A stretch of DNA of 7,104 bases from CAZEQK01 sp964514395. GTDB taxonomy: Bacteria; Bacillota; Bacilli; Tepidibacillales; Tepidibacillaceae. The position numbers and the translations under genes were made by a program. Shown piece by piece: positions 1 through 6,058 of the stretch; position 1 is the stretch's first letter; the number at the start of each line of letters is the position of its first letter. Where the stretch lies: positions 1-7,104 of the forward strand of contig CAZEQK010000082.1 in the NCBI GenBank assembly GCA_964514395.1, read 5' to 3'. The notes beneath the pieces are model-generated. The model saw nothing but the letters and a program-made list of their open reading frames with translations, had not been told where the DNA came from and did no database searches.

Positions 1-818
1 GGTTAAAGGATATAAATGGTAACATGGTGGTAAGCTATGAGTATGATGCTTACGGAAATATCCTAAACTTAGGCAGAAACAGGAACCGTAACAATAGGTG
101 ATGGTACACTGTTATGGCATGCTAACCCATTTAGATATGCAGGCTATTACTATGACGAAGAGACATGGATGTATTATCTGAATGCAAGATATTACAAGCC
201 TCAGGTAGGAAGGTTCATCACAAGAGACGTTATAGCGGATAAGAACTTGTACCAATATAGTGGGGACAACCCAGTTATGTATGTTGATCCGTCGGGGTAT
301 AGAGAAGTGATGGAAGCTTTCTATATTGGATCTAAGGAAGATGAAAATACTGCTGAGGTTGTTAAAGGTTCAGGTACAATAGCTATTCCTGCTCCAGTAA
401 TAGGGCCTAGTGTTGGAACTGATGTAACGAGTACGTTAAAAACTTTTGGAAAAGCAGCAATGTTTATTATATTATCAGGAATTTTGTTTTCAGGAGATTC
501 AATTCAAACAGTTCCTGCTGAAGAAGATGATGATTCAGCTACGGGTATAATATATTTAAGAACTACTCTAACTGGAGAAATGTATGTTGGAAAAAGTAAT
601 AACCCTTCAATTACGCAGCCCGTAAAAGAGCACATTGGAGAATAGACCCACTTTATAGATTCAGAGAACTTGAGACAAAAGTAAGGTTAAGTCAAATAAG
701 AATTCGTGAGCAAATATGGATAAATGAATTAGGGGGAGCAATAAGTATGGGCGGTACTTTACAAAATAAAATAAACTCAATTGCTCCAAATAAATGGGGG
801 GAATATAGAATCAAATAG
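1..818 (+). pseudogene. Orphan Rhs core fragment A with broken GIY-YIG nuclease toxin tip
   Basis: This is the end of an Rhs/YD-repeat protein, cut off by the window edge. The core reads LKDINGNMVVSYEYDAYGN from base 3. A one-base insertion near 67-72 (compared with copies B and C) then shifts it, and the proper frame resumes through YYLNARYYKPQVGRF to DPSGY at 300. The variable tip starts at 301. It has a hydrophobic stretch (FIILSGILF, about 463-489), then a GIY-YIG-type motif: GIIY at 544-555 and YVG at 583-591. The frame stops at 645. Adding one C to the CCC run at 603-605 restores NPFNYAARKRAHW and continues to a stop at 816-818. The restored part carries the candidate catalytic Arg, a Glu in EQIWI and an Asn in LQNK, as expected of GIY-YIG nucleases. 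The protein would be a DNA- or RNA-cleaving effector tip delivered by a cell-surface Rhs carrier. As it stands it is inactive, unless the missing base is a sequencing error. The immunity gene follows 29 nt later. Confidence 0.82.
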
Positions 819-834
819 AAGAAGAAAAAGATAA

Positions 835-840
835 AGGAGG
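835..840 (+). promoter_or_regulatory. Shine-Dalgarno AGGAGG deciding a TTG start
   Basis: A perfect AGGAGG lies 4 nt before TTG at 845 and 7 nt before TTG at 848. The 7-nt spacing favours 848. No ATG is available at this position. Confidence 0.75.
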
Positions 841-847
841 TATCTTG

Positions 848-1714
848 TTGACTAAAAGAAAGAAAACTAGTATTACAGTAGGGGATGTTTTTACATTCCC
901 CATTAAAGAAAATCTTTATTGTTATGGTCAAATAATAGCGGATGTTAAACCAAATCCAAAACTATATATATTATTTGATATTGCCTCGAATAATATATTA
1001 GATATTCAAACAATAATCAAACAACCTATATTAGCCATAACTCATTTAGAAGATTATGCAATTGAGGAAGGTAAATGGAAAATAATTGGCAATGCTGAGA
1101 TTGCTTTAAAAAATATTGCATTCCCAAATTATCTAGTTGGATTTAATGCTATAGTAGAAAGTTATGACGGTAGAGTAATTCGACATGCAACCGAAAGGGA
1201 TTTAAAAGAACTTGACTATAGAAATACATTTTCTCCGTCAGTTTTTGAAATTCTTGCTAAACATAAATATGAAGGTGGAAAATGGGATGAATTTTTTAAT
1301 GACATTTTATATAATAGTGAAAAATGGGAGGAAACTAATGACAATCAAATAGATGATGAAGATTTTTTTCAAAAAAAAGACCTTTCTATTCATAGAAAAA
1401 ATTATGAAATAAATACACTAAAAAAAAATAAGATATCAAATAATGAACAAAACCTTATAGAAATTAGTATTCAATACGGACTAAATAATGATAATTTTAG
1501 TATAAATAGATATTTAAGTAGACGTTATGAAATTGAAATTTTACTTGATAATTGTCTACGTGTTTCAGGGTATGGAGAATGTAGTGGAGGGGAAATTGGA
1601 AGCGGAGATATGTTCATATACTGTTATGTCAATGATTTAGAAAAAGCCTTGAAAATAATAACAATGGAACTAAAAAAACATGATCTTTTAGAAGGAGCAA
1701 CCATTACTTATTAA
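848..1714 (+). CDS. Two-domain immunity protein, Imm26-like N-terminal domain
   Basis: The predicted soluble protein has 288 residues and a TTG start; a start at 845 would add one residue. The first part (about residues 8-130) opens with ITVGDVFTFPIKENLYCYGQII. This resembles the opening of Imm26-family immunity proteins (G-D-hydrophobic-F-x-hydrophobic-P, then a short Y-G-Q/R-hydrophobic strand). A charged Asn/Lys-rich linker follows around residues 150-195. The last 90 or so residues look like a second alpha+beta domain with RRYEIEILLDNCL, GYGECSGGEIGSGD, a DLEKALKIITMELKK helix and a terminal GATITY strand. There is no signal peptide or membrane segment, so it should be cytoplasmic, as needed to neutralise a nuclease. 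It directly follows the GIY-YIG tip, so it is probably that toxin's cognate inhibitor, kept intact after the toxin broke. The family call rests on remembered patterns and the pairing on position. Confidence 0.7.
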   Translation: MTKRKKTSITVGDVFTFPIKENLYCYGQIIADVKPNPKLYILFDIASNNILDIQTIIKQPILAITHLEDYAIEEGKWKIIGNAEIALKNIAFPNYLVGFNAIVESYDGRVIRHATERDLKELDYRNTFSPSVFEILAKHKYEGGKWDEFFNDILYNSEKWEETNDNQIDDEDFFQKKDLSIHRKNYEINTLKKNKISNNEQNLIEISIQYGLNNDNFSINRYLSRRYEIEILLDNCLRVSGYGECSGGEIGSGDMFIYCYVNDLEKALKIITMELKKHDLLEGATITY

Positions 1715-1728
1715 GAAAATGGAATTTT

Positions 1729-2032
1729 TGACTCTGAAAAATAAAGTATTATTTTTGATCGATCTAGCCAATCTTTGTCTAAGTGTTTCTATGTCCCATT
1801 TCATTAATACGTTTGATGGAAAGATATTAAAAAAACCATATAGATTTTACAGTTTATTATTTTAACTAGACTTGGATGTATTATTTGAAATAAAGAATAA
1901 AAAAAGGTTACTTATTGTTTTTTAGAACAAAATACTAGGTAAAATAAAATCTTATCATGGCTATCGAGTCTACTCGATAGCCTTTTGTCTTACAATCCAG
2001 TTAACAGCAATTGAGAACTCACAACAAACTAC
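1729..2032 (+). repeat. Long spacer repeat, copy 1 (partner 6499-6811)
   Basis: About 300 bp recur almost unchanged at 6499-6811. The shared stretch runs from TGACTCTGAA through the hairpin terminator into the first bases of the next Rhs core (GAGAACTCACAACAAACTAC). The copies differ by scattered substitutions and a small indel near 1890. No plus-strand gene is visible before the terminator. The minus strand has a short open stretch (about 1735-1850, containing NVLMKWDIETLRQRLAR) that also exists in copy 2, but the changes I compared between the copies alter the encoded residues, so it is at most a relic. The repeat bounds cassettes A and C on their downstream side and is missing after cassette B. 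Confidence 0.85.
1959..1986 (+). terminator. Rho-independent terminator, cassette A end
   Basis: A perfect 10-bp stem pairs GGCTATCGAG with CTCGATAGCC around a TCTA loop, followed by TTTT. It lies 245 nt after the immunity stop and immediately before core B. The same hairpin recurs at 3618 and 6738. Confidence 0.85.
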
Positions 2033-3075
2033 GATTGCCATTTATGAGTATGACCACACAGGCAAAAGAACGAAGAAAGTGTCTGGCGGGGAAAACAGAA
2101 TACTATTACTACAACGCCGGGCATTTAGCCTATGTAACTGATGGAAATAACAACGTAAAATACAGCTTTACCAGAAATCAAGCTGGTAAATTGATAGCGA
2201 TGACAGACCATACAGGTGCAACCGACGTATCCTATTACTACGTCTTAAACTCTCATGGAGATGTAATAGGGTTAAAGGATATAAATGGTGACATGGTAGT
2301 AAGCTATGAGTATGATGCATACGGTAATATTCTAAACCCAACAGAAACAGGAACCGTAACAATAGGTGATGGAACACTGTTATGGCATGCTAACCCATTC
2401 AGATATGGAGGCTATTACTATGATGAAGAGACATGGATGTATTATCTGAATGCAAGATATTACAAGCCTCAGGTAGGAAGGTTCATTACAAGAGACATTA
2501 TAGCGGATAAGAACTTGTACCAATATAGCGGGGACAACCCTGTGATGTATGTTGATCCGTCGGGATATGATCAAGAAGATATAGGTGTTTATGCTGAAGA
2601 GCCAATTAATGAAGGTGATAATAATGGTAATACAGATATATTTAATGCACAGGATGTAGTGGAAACTGCAGCTGAATCAATATATGCAGGAGCTACAGAA
2701 GGTATAATTCATGAAGCAGGAGAAGCATTATCAACAATAGGTTTAGATGCAGCTAGGACTACCTCTAGAGTATTAAAGGGATCAGTTAAATATGGTGTAA
2801 TTGCTATTGGTGTTTCAGTTTATGATGATTATAGAAACAATAATCAATTTAATTTGATAAATAGCGTAGCGGATAGTTCTATAATATATGGAGTCGGATA
2901 CGCAATAGCAGGTGTATTAGGTACTCTTGTTGCTGGTTTCTTTGGGGTAGCAACACTCCCTGTTTGGGCCACTTTTGGAATTGCAGTAGGAGTAGGAACA
3001 GCAATATCAATAGGATATCAAAAGTTGAAACAAAAAACTGGTAAGAAGTATCTTAGGGATTTCTTACCTCAATAG
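2011..3075 (+). CDS. Orphan Rhs core B with hydrophobic C-terminal toxin tip
   Basis: The open frame has 354 codons. The first 26 or so residues (MRTHNKLRLPF...) are out of frame with the ancestral core. The native frame, ENSQQTTIAIYEYDHTGKRTKKVSGG, is joined to KTEYYYYNAGHLAY by removing one base from the GGGGAAAA run at 2090-2097. From there the core is intact: DVIGLKDINGD, RYGGYYYDEETWMYYLNARYY, GRFITRD, NLYQYSGDNP and DPSGY at residue 186. The tip (residues 187-354) starts acidic and Asn-rich, continues with amphipathic Ala-rich helices, and ends in a Gly/Ala-rich hydrophobic block (about 291-336) and a basic tail, KLKQKTGKKYLRDF. I see no nuclease or ADP-ribosyltransferase motif. The hydrophobic end and the adjacent membrane protein suggest a membrane-acting (pore- or depolarising-type) effector, which is an inference. 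No ribosome site precedes the TTG at 2011, so the true start is uncertain and the cassette may be silent until recombined. Confidence 0.75.
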   Translation: MRTHNKLRLPFMSMTTQAKERRKCLAGKTEYYYYNAGHLAYVTDGNNNVKYSFTRNQAGKLIAMTDHTGATDVSYYYVLNSHGDVIGLKDINGDMVVSYEYDAYGNILNPTETGTVTIGDGTLLWHANPFRYGGYYYDEETWMYYLNARYYKPQVGRFITRDIIADKNLYQYSGDNPVMYVDPSGYDQEDIGVYAEEPINEGDNNGNTDIFNAQDVVETAAESIYAGATEGIIHEAGEALSTIGLDAARTTSRVLKGSVKYGVIAIGVSVYDDYRNNNQFNLINSVADSSIIYGVGYAIAGVLGTLVAGFFGVATLPVWATFGIAVGVGTAISIGYQKLKQKTGKKYLRDFLPQ

Positions 3076-3080
3076 AGGTG
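3075..3080 (+). promoter_or_regulatory. Shine-Dalgarno GAGGTG deciding a TTG start
   Basis: GAGGTG begins on the last base of the toxin stop codon and lies 7 nt before TTG at 3088. The nearer ATG at 3083 meets a stop after six codons, so TTG is the real start. The arrangement implies translational coupling of toxin and immunity gene. Confidence 0.7.
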
Positions 3081-3087
3081 ATATGAT

Positions 3088-3606
3088 TTGTATATTAACT
3101 TAAATTCACCTTACTCTACAGCTGCAGTAATATTGTTTATTATTGGTACAACGTTAATTGTATATTTGTTTTTAAAAGCCCAAACTACGTTAATAAGAAA
3201 AATAAGTGGGCTAATAGTGATAGGAATATTTTTTTACGGTGGAGCTATTTCAGCTTTTCTAGCTCAATTGAATATAAATGAAAGAATTCAAGACTTTATG
3301 TTTCTTTCCTGGATTATTGGGTCAATTGTGTCAATGATTTTAGGTTCGATATTTTTGAAATATTTAAACAAGAAGGAAGGAGTAGTAAATCGAGGAACAG
3401 AGAGTGAAAATAATATTGAAAAGTCTAATGAAAATCCTAAAAGAATAAGTAAAAAGCAATATTTAATTGGAGTAGTGTTCATCTTTATATCAGGAATTTC
3501 ATTAGGGGTATTATTAGATTATTTATTTCAAGGAAACACCATATTTTTCCCAATGTTATATGTCCTTTTAGGAACAACTTATTTAAAGTATAGATATAAA
3601 GGTTAA
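3088..3606 (+). CDS. Multi-pass membrane protein, candidate immunity to tip B
   Basis: The protein has 172 residues, a TTG start and about five membrane segments: residues 10-29, 39-60, 70-92, 126-148 and 151-168. A hydrophilic linker rich in Glu, Asn and Lys (about 93-125) separates the first three from the last two. There is no cleavable signal peptide and no recognisable enzyme motif. It starts 12 nt after the toxin stop, with its ribosome site touching that stop, and is followed at once by a terminator, so tip and this gene form a tight two-gene unit. In Rhs/WapA systems the gene directly after the tip is normally the cognate immunity gene. An integral-membrane inhibitor fits a toxin that acts in the cytoplasmic membrane. 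I do not recognise the family. Confidence 0.7.
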   Translation: MYINLNSPYSTAAVILFIIGTTLIVYLFLKAQTTLIRKISGLIVIGIFFYGGAISAFLAQLNINERIQDFMFLSWIIGSIVSMILGSIFLKYLNKKEGVVNRGTESENNIEKSNENPKRISKKQYLIGVVFIFISGISLGVLLDYLFQGNTIFFPMLYVLLGTTYLKYRYKG

Positions 3607-3617
3607 TACATGAATTG

Positions 3618-3646
3618 GCTATCGGGTATTACTCGATAGCTTTTTT
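3618..3646 (+). terminator. Rho-independent terminator, cassette B end
   Basis: A 10-bp stem pairs GCTATCGGGT with ACTCGATAGC (one G-U pair) around an ATT loop, followed by six T. It is a diverged copy of the hairpins at 1959 and 6738. It sits 11 nt after the membrane-protein stop and just before core C. Confidence 0.88.
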
Positions 3647-3666
3647 ATAGGAAATTAAAAGCCAAG

Positions 3667-4213
3667 TTAAGACTGAGAACTCACAACAAACTACCATTGC
3701 CATTTATGAGTAAGACCACACAGGCAAAAGAACAAAGAAAGTGTCTGGCAGGGAAACAGAATACTATTACTACAACGCAGGGCATTTAGCCTATGTAACT
3801 GATGGAAATAACAACGTTAAATACAGCTTTACCAGAAATCAAGCAGGTAAATTGATAGCAATGACCGACCATAAGGTGCAACCGACGTATCCTATTACTA
3901 CGTCTTAAATTCACATGGTGACGTAATAGGGTTAAAGGATATAAATGGTAACATGGTGGTAAGCTATGAGTATGATGCTTACGGTAATATTCTAAACTCA
4001 ACAGAAACAGGAACCGTAACAATAGGTGATGGTACGCTGTTATGGCATGCTAACCCATTTAGATATGCAGGTTATTACTATGACAAAGAGACATGGATGT
4101 ATTATCTGAATGCAAGATATTATAAAGCGAGACTTAGCTCAATTGAATTTTTATATCAATTGAGGTTAGCGAGACTTATCCTAGATTCTATAACCTTTTA
4201 TGATCATAATTAG
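3667..4213 (+). pseudogene. Rhs core fragment C, degraded
   Basis: This is a third copy of the Rhs core end, beginning near GAGAACTCACAACAAACTACC. Compared with copy B it has a stop (TAA, 3711-3713) replacing Tyr in YEYDHTG. It lacks the extra base found in B, so SGRETEYYYYNAGH reads through. It loses one base at about 3873 (CATAAGG for CATACAGG), which shifts the frame. The native frame reopens as MVVSYEYDAYGNILN from 3953 and runs to NARYYK, where a 98-bp insertion ends it. The stop at 4211-4213 lies inside that insertion. The core therefore cannot be read as one protein and is best seen as a DNA homology arm or relic. The remaining core (GRFITRD to DPSGY) continues after the insertion, in the next entry but one. 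Confidence 0.82.
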
Positions 4214-4221
4214 ATGTGGGC
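4124..4221 (+). mobile_element. 98-bp insertion in core C with hairpin and direct repeats
   Basis: These bases are absent from copies A and B, where TATTACAAGCCTCAGG is continuous. The insert holds an 11-bp direct repeat (AGCGAGACTTA at 4126-4136 and 4168-4178). Between the two copies is a hairpin: CTCAATTGA at 4138-4146 pairs with TCAATTGAG at 4156-4164. It sits directly after TTAT, matching TTAC in the other copies. It adds a non-multiple of three and so breaks the core. No obvious target duplication is seen. It may be a miniature element or the leftover of an excised one; IS200/IS605-type ends also carry hairpins next to TTAC-like targets, but that link is tentative. Ends are uncertain by a few bases. 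Confidence 0.55.
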
Positions 4222-4848
4222 AAGCCTCAGGTAGGAAGGTTCATCACAAGAGACGTTGTAGCTGATAAGAACTTGTACCAATATAGTGGGGACAACCCTG
4301 TTATGTATGTTGATCCGTCGGGGTATGTACAAGAGGTAATAGGCGTTTATGCTGCTGAATCAATTTATCCCTTTTCTAATACAGATTCGAATTCTTCTTT
4401 AACTTCTCCATTAGGAACTTACAATAATGAAAATAGGGCAGATAGAAATAACACTGATGGTGGGGTAACGAATGGACCTGTAGTGAAATTGGCAACAAAA
4501 GTCTTTTCAGAAGCATTAAATAAGGTGACAGCAAATGCAATTGAAGAAGTAGCATTAAAGGGAACCAAAACTATTGCCAAAGATTATGTTAAGCGCATAC
4601 CATTTGCAGGATATGCGGTAGGAACAGTTTTAGATGCCAATAAATACGGTTGGGGTGGTGCTGCAAAAAAGAATTTAATTGATACAGGAGCTGAATTAGC
4701 TGTAACAGGAGTAATAGCTACTGTATTAATAATTGGTGGAATGGCAATAGCTCCAGCTCTTGGAGCTACTGGAATTGGAGTATTTTTGGTTAGTACCTTT
4801 TTAGATGTAGGCCTTGACTTAAGAGTGTCTAGATTATTTGGATTTTAA
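4216..4848 (+). CDS. Rhs core end C with hydrophobic toxin tip
   Basis: The open frame has 210 codons. The nominal GTG start lies inside the 98-bp insertion and has no ribosome site, so it is a cassette remnant rather than a confirmed separate gene. Residues 3-37 are Rhs core (KPQVGRFITRD, NLYQYSGDNP, DPSGY). The 173-residue tip begins VQEVIGVYAAESIY, resembling the start of tip B (QE-IGVYAEEPI). It then has a Ser/Asn-rich stretch (about 55-85), Ala/Lys-rich helices, and a Gly/Ala/Val/Ile hydrophobic block (about 160-200: ELAVTGVIATVLIIGG, GATGIGVFLV), ending RVSRLFGF. The architecture parallels tip B despite little identity. I recognise no catalytic motif; a membrane-acting toxin is inferred from the hydrophobic end and the membrane-protein gene 53 nt downstream. 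The tip itself is uninterrupted, so it could still serve as a donor by recombination through the core. Confidence 0.65.
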   Translation: MGKPQVGRFITRDVVADKNLYQYSGDNPVMYVDPSGYVQEVIGVYAAESIYPFSNTDSNSSLTSPLGTYNNENRADRNNTDGGVTNGPVVKLATKVFSEALNKVTANAIEEVALKGTKTIAKDYVKRIPFAGYAVGTVLDANKYGWGGAAKKNLIDTGAELAVTGVIATVLIIGGMAIAPALGATGIGVFLVSTFLDVGLDLRVSRLFGF

Positions 4849-4901
4849 TGTTATTCTTTGAAATCAAAGAATCTATAGAGAAATAAAAAAGAGGTGATAT
4901 A

Positions 4902-5270
4902 ATGGACACATTCTCAGTTAAATTAGCGGCAATGATGTTATTATTATTTGTAATATATTTTATATATTTTTATATGAAAAAAGCATCTTCATTTAATAAA
5001 CTTATAATATTATCTCATATTATTTTTTTCTCTAGCTTATCCCTAATTGTTTTACTTTTTAATCTTCAAGTATCGATGAATTTATTAACTATAATATTTA
5101 TTAGTGCTGTATCTATATATTTAGTTTTGGTAATAATCGGAATATATATTTCATATAAAAATGGTGACGAAGAACAAAGAAAAAAAATGAAATCATCCTT
5201 TGTATTTTTAAAGTACTTGTTGATTGCTTCTTTTGTTTTCTTTTTAATAATGTATTTTATTACTAGATAG
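4902..5270 (+). CDS. Small four-TM membrane protein, candidate immunity to tip C
   Basis: The protein has 122 residues and an ATG start, with GAGGTG at 4891-4896 (5-nt spacing). The string GAGGTGATAT is shared with the ribosome site of the cassette B immunity gene. About four membrane segments are visible: residues 7-25, 34-54, 60-84 and 101-120. A charged loop, KNGDEEQRKKMKS, lies before the last one. There is no signal peptide and no enzyme motif. By position directly after tip C it should be the cognate immunity protein, acting in the cytoplasmic membrane. It has no clear sequence similarity to the cassette B membrane protein. No terminator follows closely, so transcription may continue toward the next small membrane gene. 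Confidence 0.65.
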   Translation: MDTFSVKLAAMMLLLFVIYFIYFYMKKASSFNKLIILSHIIFFSSLSLIVLLFNLQVSMNLLTIIFISAVSIYLVLVIIGIYISYKNGDEEQRKKMKSSFVFLKYLLIASFVFFLIMYFITR

Positions 5271-5498
5271 ATATATTAACTGAATCGTTAAATAGAAATT
5301 ACAGGATTTATCAATATTACTTAGTAATTTGGTTTAGTTCTATTGATTAAATTTGATTCAATATCTTGAAACCAAAAAAATGTAATATTAATTTTATCTT
5401 CAAATAGCTTGGAAGTCTTATAGAAAGAGGGATATGCTTTTTAGACTCAGGTATTGTATATGGAAAGAAAAAAATAAACTAAAAAAATGTAACAAAAA
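5271..5498 (+). other. AT-rich intergenic stretch, nothing recognised
   Basis: No gene, Rhs core homology, spacer repeat or convincing promoter was found. TTGAAA near 5365 is followed 17 nt later only by a poor TAATTT, so I do not call a promoter. This region separates the cassette C immunity gene from the next small membrane-protein gene and differs from the junctions of the other cassettes. Confidence 0.5.
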
Positions 5499-5548
5499 CC
5501 TTCTGTGGCACAAACTTTTTTTCATTCACCTTTGTATCGCACCGAAGG
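5499..5548 (+). promoter_or_regulatory. Possible 5' leader stem overlapping a ribosome site
   Basis: Three short pairings line up as one interrupted stem: CCTTC (5499-5503) with GAAGG (5544-5548), GTG (5505-5507) with CAC (5540-5542), and ACAAA (5510-5514) with TTTGT (5531-5535). The loop is T-rich. The right arm GAAGG runs into GGGGTGG, which is part of the ribosome-binding region of the gene starting at 5555. Folding could therefore limit translation of that gene. This comes from pairing by eye only; it could be chance, or a degraded terminator. Confidence 0.3.
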
Positions 5549-5554
5549 GGTGGA

Positions 5555-5896
5555 ATGGGGGTTAAAATGAGAAAAAAGATACTTTCAAATATTCCGTTTA
5601 TATTAGGTTTAATTAGTTGGATTTTATTAATAATAGATATTATTACATTCGGATTTTTATTTCCTCCTGGTAAATTCTCAAGATTAATGATTCTTAGTTG
5701 GTTGCATTATATATTGACCATCTTGTTTATTTTTTCTGTATTTCTACCTGTAACTGGATTAGTATTAGGGATGGTCGATTATTTTTCAAGAAGACTAACA
5801 GTAAAAATATTTTTAATAATTTTAATATTCAATTTATCTTATATTGTAGTCTATTTATTTATAATGTATATATTTTTTGGTTCAGTAACAGTATAA
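5555..5896 (+). CDS. Small hydrophobic membrane protein, function unknown
   Basis: The protein has 113 residues and an ATG at 5555 after AAGGGG (4-nt spacing). ATG at 5567 (MRKKILSN) is an equally good start, with GGGGG 5 nt ahead. Membrane segments lie at about residues 14-35, 47-73 and 82-107, with a basic N-terminus and an RRLTVK loop before the last segment. There is no signal cleavage site and no catalytic motif. It sits in cassette C downstream of the presumed immunity gene and is followed by a strong terminator-like hairpin. It could be a second, orphan immunity gene left from an earlier cassette, a small toxin, or an unrelated membrane protein. I do not recognise the family. Confidence 0.55.
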   Translation: MGVKMRKKILSNIPFILGLISWILLIIDIITFGFLFPPGKFSRLMILSWLHYILTILFIFSVFLPVTGLVLGMVDYFSRRLTVKIFLIILIFNLSYIVVYLFIMYIFFGSVTV

Positions 5897-5936
5897 GTGT
5901 TAATTAAGAGAACCTTAATTAGATTCATGAACTGTG

Positions 5937-5980
5937 ACCCGATTTATGGACAAATTAAAAAAGTCCGTAAGTCGGGTTTT
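5937..5980 (+). terminator. Strong hairpin with T-tract (terminator or IS left end)
   Basis: A 15-bp stem with two G-U pairs joins ACCCGATTTATGGAC (5937-5951) to GTCCGTAAGTCGGGT (5963-5977) across an A-rich 11-nt loop, followed by more T. It can terminate transcription of the upstream membrane gene. Because it lies about 80 bp ahead of an IS3-type OrfA relic, it may instead be that element's own end; such hairpins are known to shield insertion sequences from outside transcription. A weaker AT hairpin, TTAATTAAG with CTTAATTAG, lies just upstream (5900-5922). Confidence 0.75.
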
Positions 5981-6058
5981 CTAATTTGTAGAATTATGTA
6001 TAATCATACTATATACATATGGGAGAGATCATAACAAAGTACATTTCAAATATTTATC

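Noticed and set aside
781..809. Possible promoter before the cassette A immunity gene (TTGCTC, 17 nt, TATAGA)
   Set aside because: Both boxes match consensus poorly and lie inside the restored toxin frame, so chance is likely in such AT-rich DNA.
692..931. Minus-strand open frame of 79 codons over the A toxin/immunity junction
   Set aside because: It is antisense to the restored GIY-YIG tip and the immunity start. It has low-complexity Phe runs and no ribosome site.
2168..2574. Two minus-strand open frames opposite core B (and a similar one at 3786-4022 opposite core C)
   Set aside because: They are reverse shadows of the conserved Rhs core, and their similarity to each other simply follows from the core repeat.
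5698..5907. Plus-strand 69-codon frame overlapping the small membrane-protein gene
   Set aside because: It is an out-of-frame shadow of the 5555-5896 gene with no ribosome site.
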